Assembly (NCBI GenBank): GCA_033782935.1
Contig: JAWQEG010000508.1
Span: 367,501 to 431,500 of the forward strand
Length of the DNA: 64,000 bases
Direction of reading: 5' to 3'
Source of the DNA: Petrolisthes cinctipes
Lineage: Eukaryota; Arthropoda; Malacostraca; Decapoda; Porcellanidae
The translations under genes were made by a program, and so were the position numbers. Position 1 is the stretch's first letter. Each line of letters opens with the position of its first letter. The notes beneath the pieces were generated by a model that was not told the origin of the DNA, ran no database searches, and saw nothing but the letters and a program-made list of their open reading frames with translations. Of the stretch, positions 7,821-20,107 are shown piece after piece.

Positions 7821-10658
7821 TGTACAGATTGCTTCTGGGACCCCAAAATATTGAATTTTCGGGTGTTTTGAGCCTGAATTTGAGATATAAACGGGTACAG
7901 AAGATACATGCACATATTGACTTTGGGCATCTAAAATATTGATTTTTAGCATGTTTTGGGCCTGTATTTTGAAAATACTCTAACACTGAGTAAGCATGTA
8001 CAGATTGCTTCTGGGACCCCAAAATATTGAATTTTCGGGTGTTTTGAGCCTGAATTTGAGATATAAACGGGTACTGAAGATGCATGCACATATCGACTTT
8101 TGTGCACCTAAAAGATCGATTTTCAGTATGTTTAGAGCATGTATTTTGAAAATACTCTAACACGGAGTAGGCATGTACAGATCGCTTCTGGGACCCCTAA
8201 ATATCGAATTTTCGGGTGTTTTGGGACTGAATTTGAGATATTGACTTTTTGGCACCTAAAAGATCGATTTTTAGCATGTTTTTAGCCTATATTTAGAAAA
8301 TATTCTAGCACTGTACAGATTGCTTCTGGGACCCCAAAATATTGAATTTTCGGGTGTTTTGAGCCTGAATTTGAGATATAAACGGGTACAGAAGATACAT
8401 GCACATATTGACTTTGGGCACCAAAAATATCGATTTTCAGCATGTTTTGGGCCTGAATTTTGAAAATACTCTATCACGGAGTAGGCATGTACAGATCGCT
8501 TCTGGGACCCCAAAATATCGAATTTTCGGGTGTTTAGGGCCAGAATTTGAGATATAAACGGGTACAGAAGATGCATGCACATATCGACTTTTGGGCACCT
8601 AAAAGATCGATTTTCAGTATGTTTTTGGCCTGTATTTTGAAAATACTCTAACACGGGGTAGGCATGTACAGATCGCTTCTGGGACCTCTAAATATCGAAT
8701 TTTCGGGTGTTTTGGGACTGAATTTGAGATATCGATTTTTTGGCACCTAAAATGTCGATTTTTAGCTTGTTTTTAGCCTATTTTTTGAAAATATTCTAGC
8801 ACTGTGTAGGCATGTACAGATTGCTTCTGGGACCCCAAAATATTAAATTTTCGGGTGTTTTGAGCCTGAATTTGAGATATAAACGGGTACAGAAGATACA
8901 TGCACATATTGACTTTGGGCATCTAAAATATCGATTTTCAGCATGTTTTGGGCCTGTATTTTGAAAATACTCTAACACTGAGTAAGTATGTACAGATTGC
9001 ATCTGGGACCCCAAAATATTGAATTTTCGGGTGTTTTGAGCCTGAATTTGAGATATAAACGGGTACTGATGATGCATGCACATATCGACTTTTGTGCACC
9101 TAAAAGATCGATTTTCAGTATGTTTTGAGCATGTATTTTGAAAATACTCTAACACGGAGTAGGCATGTACAGATCGCTTCTGGGACCCCTAAATATCGAA
9201 TTTTCGGGTGTTTTGGGACTGAATTTGAGATATCGGCTTTTTGGCACCTAAAAGATCGATTTTTAGCATGTTTTTAACCTATATTTTGAAAATATTCTAG
9301 CACTGAGTAGGCATGTACAGATTGCTTCTGGGACCCCATAATATTGAATTTTCGGCTGTTTTGAGCCTGAATTTGAGATATAAACGGGTACAGAAGATAC
9401 ATGCACATATTGACTTTGGGCACCAAAAATATCGATTTTCAGCATGTTTTGGGCCTGAATTTTGAAAATACTCTAACACGGAGTAGGCATGTACAGATCG
9501 CTTCTGGGACCCCAAAATATCGAATTTTCGGGTGTTTAGGGCCAGAATTTGAGGTATAAACGAGTACAGAAGATGCATGCACATATCGACTTTTGGGCAC
9601 CTAAAAGATCGATTTTCAGTATGTTTTTGGCCTATATTTTGAAAATACTCTAACACGGAGTAGGCATGTACAGATACCTTCTGGGACCTCTAAATATCGA
9701 ATTTTCGGGTGTTTTGGGACTGAATTTGAGATATCGATTTTTTGGCACCTAAAATGTCGATTTTTAGCATGTTTTTAGCCTATATTTTGAAAATATTCTA
9801 GCACTGTGTAAGCATGTACATATTGCTTCTGGGACCCCAAAATATTGAATTTTCGGGTGTTTTGAGCCTGAATTTCAGATATAAACGGGTACAGAAGATA
9901 CATGCACATATTGACTTTGTGCATCTAAAATATCGATTTTCAGCATGTTTTGGGCCTGTATTTTGAAAATACTCTAACACTGAGTAGGCATGTACAGATT
10001 GCTTCTGGGACCCCAAAATATTGAATTTTCGGGTGTTTTGAGCCTGAATTTGAGATATAAACGGGTACTGAAGATGCATGCACATATCGACTTTTGTGCA
10101 CCTAAAAGATCGATTTTCAGTATGTTTTGAGTATGTATTTTGAAAATACTCTAACACGGAGTAGGCATGTACAGATCGCTTCTGGGACCCCGAAATATCG
10201 AATTTTCGGGTGTTTTGGGACTGAATTTGAGATATCGACTTTTTGGCACCTAAAAGATCGATTTTTAGCATGTTTTTAGCCTATATTTTGAAAATATTCT
10301 AGCACTGTACAGATTGCTTCTGGGACCCCAAAATATTGAATTTTCGGGTGTTTTGAGCCTGAATTTGAGATATAAACGGGTACAGAAGATACATGCACAT
10401 ATTGACTTTGGGCACCAAAAATATCGATTTTCAGCATGTTTTGGGCCTGAATTTTGAAAATACTCTAACACGGAGTAGGCATGTACAGATCGCTTCTGGG
10501 ACCCCAAAATATCGAATTTTCGGGTGTTTAGGGCCAGAATTTGAGATATAAACGGGTACAGAAGATGCATGCACATATCGACTTTTGGGCACCTAAAAGA
10601 TCGATTTTCAGTATGTTTTTGGCCTGTATTTTGAAAATACTCTAACACGGAGTAGGCA

Positions 10659-13600
10659 TGTACAGATACCTTCTGGGACCTCTAAATATAGAATTTTCGG
10701 GTGTTTTGGGACTGAATTTGAGATATCGATTTTTTGGCACCTAAAATGTCGATTTTTAGCATGTTTTTAGCCTATATTTTGAAAATATTCTAGCACTGTG
10801 TAGGCATGTACAGATTGCTTCTGGGACCCCAAAATATTGAATTTTCGGGTGTTTTGAGCCTGAATTTGAGATATAAACGGGTACAGAAGATACATGCACA
10901 TATTGACTTTGGGCATCTAAAATATCGATTTTCAGCATGTTTTGGGGCTGTATTTTGAAAATACTCTAACACTGAGTAGGCATGTACAGATCGCTTCTGG
11001 GACCACAAAATATCGATTTTTCGTGTGTTTAGGGCCAGAATTTGAGATATAAACGGGTACAGAAGATGCATGCACATATCGACTTTTGGGCACCTAAGAG
11101 AACTATTTTCAGTATGTTTTTGGCCTGTATTTTGAAAATACTCTAACACGGAGTAGGCATGTACAGATACCTTCTGGGACCTCTAAATATCGAATTTTCG
11201 GGTGTTTTGGGACTGAATTTGAGATATCGATTTTTTGGCACCTAAAATGTCGATTTTTAGCATGTTTTTAGCCTATATTTTGAAAATATTCTAGCACTGT
11301 GTAGGCATGTACAGATTGCTTCTGGGACCCCAAAATATTGAATTTTCGGGTGTTTTGAGCCTGAATTTGAGATATAAACGGGTACAGAAGATACATGCAC
11401 ATATTGACTTTGGGCACCAAAAATATCGATTTTCAGCATGTTTTGGGCCTGAATTTTGAAAATACTCTAACACGGAGTAGGCATGTACAGATCGCTTCTG
11501 GGACCCCAAAATATCGAATTTTCGGGTGTTTAGGGCCAGAATTTGAGATATAAACGGGTACAGAAGATGCATGCACATATCGACTTTTGGTCACCTAAAA
11601 GATCGATTTTCAGTATGTTTTTGGCCTGTATTTTGAAAATACTCTAACACGGAGTAGGCATGTACAGATACCTTCTGGGACCTCTAAATATCGAATTTTC
11701 GGGTGTTTTGGGACTGAATTTGAGATATCGATTTTTTGGCACCTAAAATGTCGATTTTTAGCATGTTTTTAGCCTATATTTTGAAAATATTCTAGCACTG
11801 TGTAGGCATGTACAGATTTCTTCTGGGACCCCAAAATATTGAATTTTCGGGTGTTTTGAGCCTGAATTTGAGATATAAACGGGTACAGAAGATGCATGCA
11901 CATATTGACTTTGGGTATCTAAAATATCGATTTTCAGCATGTCTTGGGGCTGTATTTTGAAAATACTCTAACACTGAGTAGGCATGTACAGATCGCTTCT
12001 GGGACCCCTAAATATCGAATTTTCGGGTGTTTTGGGACTGAATTTGAGATATCGACTTTTTGGCACCTAAAAGATCGATTTTTAGCATGTTTTTAGCCTA
12101 TATTTTGAAAATATTCTAGCACTGAGTAGGCATGTACAGATTGCTTCTGGGACCCCAAAATATTGAATTTTCGGGTGTTTTGAGCCTGAATTTGAGATAT
12201 AAACGGGTACAGAAGATACATGCACATATTGACTTTGGGCACCAAAAATATCGATTTTCAGCATGTTTTGGGCCTGAATTTTGAAAATACTCTAACACGG
12301 AGTAGGCATGTACAGATCGCTTCTGGGACCACAAAATATCGATTTTTCGGGTGTTTAGGGCCAGAATTTGAGATATAAACGGGTACAGAAGATGCATGCA
12401 CATATCGACTTTTGGGCACCTAAGAGATCTATTTTCAGTATGTTTTTGGCCTGTATTTTGAAAATACTCTAACACGGAGTAGGCATGTACAGATACCTTC
12501 TGGGACCTCTAAATATCGAATTTTCGGGTGTTTTCGGACTGAATTTGAGATATCGATTTTTTGGCACCTAAAATGTCGATTTTTAGCATGTTTTTAGCCT
12601 ATACTTTGAAAATATTCTAGCACTGTGTAGGCATTTACAGATTGCTTCTGGGACCCCAAAATATTGAATTTTCGGGTGTTTTGAGCCTGAATTTGAGATA
12701 TAAACGGGTACAGAAGATACATGCACATATTGACTTTGGGCACCAAAAATATCGATTTTCAGCATGTTTTGGGCCTGAATTTTGAAAATACTCTAACACG
12801 GAGTAGGCATGTACAGATCGCTTCTGGGACCCCAAAATATCGAATTTTCGGGTGTTTAGGGCCAGAATTTGAGATATAAACGGGTACAGAAGATGCATGC
12901 ACATATCGACTTTTGGTCACCTAAAAGATCGATTTTCAGTATGTTTTTGGCCTGTATTTTGAAAATACTCTAACACGGAGTAGGCATGTACAGATACCTT
13001 CTGGGACCTCTAAATATTGAATTTTCGGGTGTTTTGGGACTGAATTTGAGATATCGATTTTTTGGCACCTAAAATGTCGATTTTTAGCATGTTTTTAGCC
13101 TATATTTTGAAAATATTCTAGCACTGTGTAGGCATGTACAGATTGCTTCTGGGACCCCAAAATATTGAATTTTCGGGTGTTTTGAGCCTGAATTTGAGAT
13201 ATAAACGGGTACAGAAGATGCATGCACATATTGACTTTGGGTATCTAAAATATCGATTTTCAGCATGTTTTGGGGCTGTATTTTGAAAATACTCTAACAC
13301 TGAGTAGGCATGTACAGATCGCTTCTGGGACCCCTAAATATCGAATTTTCGGGTGTTTTGGGACTGAATTTGAGATATCGACTTTTTGGCACCTAAAAGA
13401 TCGGTTTTTAGCATGTTTTTAGCCTATATTTTGAAAATATTCTAGCACTGAGTAGGCATGTACAGATTGCTTCTGGGACCCCAAAATATTGAATTTTCGG
13501 GTGTTTTGAGCCTGAATTTGAGATATAAACGGGTGCAGAAGATACATGCACATATTGACTTTGGGCACCAAAAATATCGATTTTCAGCATGTTTTGGGCC

Positions 13601-16139
13601 TGAATTTTGAAAATACTCTAACACGGAGTAGGCATGTACAGATCGCTTCTGGGACCCCAAAATATCGAATTTTCGGGTGTTTAGGGCCAGAATTTGAGAT
13701 ATAAACGGGTACAGAAGATGCATGCACATATCGACTTTTGGTCACCTAAAAGATCGATTTTCAGTATGTTTTTGGCCTGTATTTTGAAAATACTCTAACA
13801 CGGAGTAGGCATGTACAGATACCTTCTGGGACCTCTAAATATCGAATTTTCGGGTGTTTTGGGACTGAATTTGAGATATCGATTTTTTGGCACCTAAAAT
13901 GTCGATTTTTAGCATGTTTTTAGCCTATATTTTGAAAATATTCTAGCACTGTGTAGGCATGTACAGATTGCTTCTGGGACCACAAAATATTGAATTTTCG
14001 GGTGTTTTGAGCCTGAATTTGAGATATAAACGGGTACAGAAGATGCATGCACATATTGACTTTGGGTATCTAAAATATCGATTTTCAGCATGTCTTGGGG
14101 CTGTATTTTGAAAATACTCTAACACTGAGTAGGCATGTACAGATCGCTTCTGGGACCCCTAAATATCGAATTTTCGGGTGTTTTGGGACTGAATTTGAGA
14201 TATCGACTTTTTGGCACCTAAAAGATCGATTTTTAGCATGTTTTTAGCCTATATTTTGAAAATATTCTAGCACTGAGTAGGCATGTACAGATTGCTTCTG
14301 GGACCCCAAAATATTGAATTTTCGGGTGTTTTGAGCCTGAATTTGAGATATAAACGGGTACAGAAGATACATGCACATATTGACTTTGGGCACCAAAAAT
14401 ATCGATTTTCAGCATGTTTTGGGCCTGAATTTTGAAAATACTCTAACACGGAGTAGGCATGTACAGATCGCTTCTGGGACCACAAAATATCGATTTTTCG
14501 GGTGTTTAGGGCCAGAATTTGAGATATAAACGGGTACAGAAGATGCATGCACATATCGACTTTTGGGCACCTAAGAGATCTATTTTCAGTATGTTTTTGG
14601 CCTGTATTTTGAAAATACTCTAACACGGAGTAGGCATGTACAGATACCTTCTGGGACCTCTAAATATCGAATTTTCGGGTGTTTTCGGACTGAATTTGAG
14701 ATATCGATTTTTTGGCACCTAAAATGTCGATTTTTAGCATGTTTTTAGCCTATACTTTGAAAATATTCTAGCACTGTGTAGGCATGTACAGATTGCTTCT
14801 GGGACCCCAAAATATTGAATTTTCGGGTGTTTTGAGCCTGAATTTGAGATATAAACGGGTACAGAAGATACATGCACATATTGACTTTGGGCACCAAAAA
14901 TATCGATTTTCAGCATGTTTTGGGCCTGAATTTTGAAAATACTCTAACACGGAGTAGGCATGTACAGATCGCTTCTGGGACCCCAAAATATCGAATTTTC
15001 GGGTGTTTAGGGCCAGAATTTGAGATATAAACGGGTACAGAAGATGCATGCACATATCGACTTTTGGTCACCTAAAAGATCGATTTTCAGTATGTTTTTG
15101 GCCTGTATTTTGAAAATACTCTAACACGGAGTAGGCATGTACAGATACCTTCTGGGACCTCTAAATATTGAATTTTCGGGTGTTTTGGGACTGAATTTGA
15201 GATATCGATTTTTTGGCACCTAAAATGTCGATTTTTAGCATGTTTTTAGCCTATATTTTGAAAATATTCTAGCACTGTGTAGGCATGTACAGATTGCTTC
15301 TGGGACCCCAAAATATTGAATTTTCGGGTGTTTTGAGCCTGAATTTGAGATATAAACGGGTACAGAAGATGCATGCACATATTGACTTTGGGTATCTAAA
15401 ATATCGATTTTCAGCATGTTTTGGGGCTGTATTTTGAAAATACTCTAACACTGAGTAGGCATGTACAGATCGCTTCTGGGACCCCTAAATATCGAATTTT
15501 CGGGTGTTTTGGGACTGAATTTGAGATATCGACTTTTTGGCACCTAAAAGATCGATTTTTAGCATGTTTTTAGCCTATATTTTGAAAATATTCTAGCACT
15601 GAGTAGGCATGTACAGATTGCTTCTGGGACCCCAAAATATTGAATTTTCGGGTGTTTTGAGCCTGAATTTGAGATATAAACGGGTACAGAAGATACATGC
15701 ACATATTGACTTTGGGCACCAAAAATATCGATTTTCAGCATGTTTTGGGCCTGAATTTTGAAAATACTCTAACACGGAGTAGGCATGTACAGATCGCTTC
15801 TGGAACCCCAAAATATCGAATTTTCGGGTGTTTAGGGCCAGAATTTGAGATATAAACGGGTACAGAAGATGCATGCACATATCGACTTTTGGGCACCTAA
15901 AAGATCGATTTTCAGTATGTTTTTGGCCTGTATTTTGAAAATACTCTAACACGGAGTAGGCATGTACAGATCGCTTCTGGGACCCCAAAATATCGAATTT
16001 TCGGGTGTTTAGGGCCATAATTTGAGATATAAACGGGTACAGAAGATGCATGCACATATCGACTTTTGGGCACCTAAAAGATCGATTTTCAGTATGTTTT
16101 TGGCCTGTATTTTGAAAATACTCTAACACGGAGTAGGCA
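10659..16139 (+). repeat. HOR block 4, with two tandem 2,151-bp units
   Basis: HORs start at 10659, 11160, 11661, 11985, 12486, 12987, 13311, 13812, 14136, 14637, 15138 and 15462. Unit lengths 324+501+501+324+501 at 11661-13811 repeat exactly at 13812-15962 (shift 2,151). Shared marks include GTTTTCGGACTG and CCTATACTTTG in the S at 12486 and 14637. The last unit (15462-16139) is S2-A1-B-B, as at 1504 and 5512. Confidence 0.93.
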
Positions 16140-19100
16140 TGTACAAATACCTTCTGGGACCTCTAAATATCGAATTTTCGGGTGTTATGGGACTGAATTT
16201 GAGATATCGATTTTTTTGGCACCTATGATATTGATTTTTAGCATGTTTTTAGCCTATATTTTGAAAATATTATAGCACTGTGTAGGCATGTACAGATTGC
16301 TTCTGGGACCCCAAAATATTGAATTTTCGGGTGTTTTGAGCCTGAATTTGAGATATAAACGGGTACAGAAGATACATGCACATATTGACTTTGGGCATCT
16401 AAAATATCGATTTTCAGCATGTTTTGGGCCTGTATTTTGAAAATACTCTAACACTGAGTAGGCATGTACAGATTGCTTCTGGGACCCCAAAATATTGAAT
16501 TTTCGGGTGTTTTGAGCCTGAATTTGAGATATAAACGGGTACAGAAGATAAATGCACATATTGACTTTGGGCATCTAAAATATCGATTTTCAGCATGTTT
16601 TGGGCCTGTATTTTGAAAATACTCTAACACTGAGTAGGCATGTACAGATTGCTTCTGGGACCCCAAAATATTGAATTTTCGGGTGTTTTGAGCCTGAATT
16701 TGAGATATAAACGGGTACTGAAGATGCATGCACATATCGACTTTTGTGCACCTAAAAGATCGATTTTCAGTATGTTTTGAGCATGTATTTTGAAAATACT
16801 CTAACACGGAGTAGGCATGTACAGATCGCTTCTGGGACCCCAAAATATCGAATTTTCGGGTGTTTTGGGACTGAATTTGAGATATCGACTTTTTGGCACC
16901 TAAAAGATCGGTTTTTAGCATGTTTTTAGCCTATATTTTTAAAATATACTAGCACTGTACAGATTGCTTCTGGGACCCCAAAATATTGAATTTTCGGGTG
17001 TTTTGAGCCTGAATTTGAGATATAAACGGGTACAGAAGATACATGCACATATTGACTTTGGGCATCTAAAATATCAATTTTCAGCATGTTTTGGGCCTGT
17101 ATTTTGAAAATACTCTAACACTGAGTAGGCATGTACAGATTGCTTCAGGGACCCCAAAATATTGAATTTTCGGGTGTTTTGAGCCTGAATTTGAGATATA
17201 AACGGGTACTGAAGATGCATGCACATATCGACTTTTGTGCACCTAAAAGATCGATTTTCAGTTTGTTTTCAGCATGTATTTTGAAAATACTCTAACACGG
17301 AGTAGGCATGTACAGATCGCTTCTGGGACCCCTAAATATCGAATTTTCGGGTGTTTTGGGACTGAATTTGAGATATCGACTTTTTGGCACCTAAAAGATC
17401 GATTTTTAGCATGTTTTTAGCCTATATTTTGAAAATATTCTAGCACTGAGTAGGCATGTACAGATTGCTTCTGGGACCCCATAATATTGAATTTTCGGGT
17501 GTTTTGAGCCTGAATTTAAGATATAAACGGGTACAGAAGATACATGCACATATTGACTTTGTGCACCAAAAATATCGATTTTCAGCATGTTTTGCGCCTG
17601 AATTTTGAAAATACTCTAACACGGAGTAGGCATGTACAGATCGCTTCTGGGACCCCAAAATATCGAATTTTCGTGTGTTTAGGGACTGAATTTGAGATAT
17701 CGACTTTTTGGCACCTAAAAGATCGATTTTTAGCATGTTTTTAGCCTATATTTTGAAAATATTCTAGCACTGTACAGATTGCTTCTGGGACCCCAAAATA
17801 TTGAATTTTCGGGTGTTTTGAGCCTGAATTTGAGATATAAACGGGTACAGAAGATACATGCACATATTGACTTTGGGCATCTAAAATATTGATTTTTAGC
17901 ATGTTTTGGGCCTGTATTTTGAAAATACTCTAACACTGAGTAAGCATGTACAGATTGCTTCTGGGACCCCAAAATATTGAATTTTCGGGTGTTTTGAGCC
18001 TGAATTTGAGATATAAACGGGTACTGAAGATGCATGCACATATCGACTTTTGTGCACCTAAAAGATCGATTTTCAGTATGTTTAGAGCATGTATTTTGAA
18101 AATACTCTAACACGGAGTAGGCATGTACAGATCGCTTCTGGGACCCCTAAATATCGAATTTTCGGGTGTTTTGGGACTGAATTTGAGATATTGACTTTTT
18201 GGCACCTAAAAGATCGATTTTTAGCATGTTTTTAGCCTATATTTTGAAAATATTCTAGCACTGTACAGATTGCTTCTGGGACCCCAAAATATTGAATTTT
18301 CGGGTGTTTTGAGCCTGAATTTGAGATATAAACGGGTACAGAAGATACATGCACATATTGACTTTGGGCATCTAAAATATCGATTTTCAGCATGTTTTGG
18401 GCCTGTATTTTGAAAATACTCTAACACTGAGTAAGTATGTACAGATTGCTTCTGGGACCCCAAAATATTGAATTTTCGGGTGTTTTGAGCCTGAATTTGA
18501 GATATAAACGGGTACTGATGATGCATGCACATATCGACTTTTGTGCACCTAAAAGATCGATTTTCAGTATGTTTTGAGCATGTATTTTGAAAATACTCTA
18601 ACACGGAGTAGGCATGTACAGATCGCTTCTGGGACCCCTAAATATCGAATTTTCGGGTGTTTTGGGACTGAATTTGAGATATCGGCTTTTTGGCACCTAA
18701 AAGATCGATTTTTAGCATGTTTTTAACCTATATTTTGAAAATATTCTAGCACTGAGTAGGCATGTACAGATTGCTTCTGGGACCCCATAATATTGAATTT
18801 TCGGCTGTTTTGAGCCTGAATTTGAGATATAAACGGGTACAGAAGATACATGCACATATTGACTTTGGGCACCAAAAATATCGATTTTCAGCATGTTTTG
18901 GGCCTGAATTTTGAAAATACTCTAACACGGAGTAGGCATGTACAGATCGCTTCTGGGACCCCAAAATATCGAATTTTCGGGTGTTTAGGGCCAGAATTTG
19001 AGGTATAAACGAGTACAGAAGATGCATGCACATATCGACTTTTGGGCACCTAAAAGATCGATTTTCAGTATGTTTTTGGCCTATATTTTGAAAATACTGT

Positions 19101-20107
19101 AACACGGAGTAGGCATGTACAGATACCTTCTGGGACCTCTAAATATCGAATTTTCGGGTGTTTTGGGACTGAATTTGAGATATCGATTTTTTGGCACCTA
19201 AAATGTCGATTTTTAGCATGTTTTTAGCCTATATTTTGAAAATATTCTAGAACTGTGTAAGCATGTACATATTGCTTCTGGGACCCCAAAATATTGAATT
19301 TTCGGGTGTTTTGAGCCTGAATTTCAGATATAAACGGGTACAGAAGATACATGCACATATTGACTTTGTGCATCTAAAATATCGATTTTCAGCATGTTTT
19401 GGGCCTGTATTTTGAAAATACTCTAACACTGAGTAGGCATGTACAGATTGCTTCTGGGACCCCAAAATATTGAATTTTCGGGTGTTTTGAGCCTGAATTT
19501 GAGATATAAACGGGTACTGAAGATGCATGCACATATCGACTTTTGTGCACCTAAAAGATCGATTTTCAGTATGTTTTGAGTATGTATTTTGAAAATACTC
19601 TAACACGGAGTAGGCATGTACAGATCGCTTCTGGGACCCCGAAATATCGAATTTTCGGGTGTTTTGGGACTGAATTTGAGATATCGACTTTTTGGCACCT
19701 AAAAGATCGATTTTTAGCATGTTTTTAGCCTATATTTTGAAAATATTCTAGCACTGTACAGATTGCTTCTGGGACCCCAAAATATTGAATTTTCGGGTGT
19801 TTTGAGCCTGAATTTGAGATATAAACGGGTACAGAAGATACATGCACATATTGACTTTGGGCACCAAAAATATCGATTTTCAGCATGTTTTGGGCCTGAA
19901 TTTTGAAAATACTCTAACACGGAGTAGGCATGTACAGATCGCTTCTGGGACCCCAAAATATCGAATTTTCGGGTGTTTAGGGCCAGAATTTGAGATATAA
20001 ACGGGTACAGAAGATGCATGCACATATCGACTTTTGGGCACCTAAAAGATCGATTTTCAGTATGTTTTTGGCCTGTATTTTGAAAATACTCTAACACGGA
20101 GTAGGCA
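16140..20107 (+). repeat. HOR block 5: copy of block 3 lacking one 501-bp HOR
   Basis: HORs start at 16140, 16818, 17309, 17633, 18124, 18615, 19116 and 19617. The shift to block 3 is 9,950 up to about 18.3 kb and 9,449 after it, a difference of exactly 501. Rare variants are shared: a 17544-17744 frame identical to 7594-7794, TAAGTATGTAC near 18434 and 8983, and ATATCGGC near 18680 and 9231. The lost unit corresponds to one HOR between the A monomers at 8312 and 8813. Confidence 0.93.

Larger units (their letters stand above)
6190..10658 (+). repeat. HOR block 3, containing 138-bp short monomers
   Basis: HORs start at 6190 (678), 6868 (491), 7359 (324), 7683 (491), 8174 (491), 8665 (501), 9166 (501), 9667 (501) and 10168 (491). 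The four 491-bp units carry a short monomer that lost 10 bases at its end, so CTAGCACTG runs straight into TACAGATTGC. From 8665 the block shows clear S1-A2-C / S2-A1-B alternation. It recurs at 16140-20107 minus one 501-bp unit. Confidence 0.93.
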
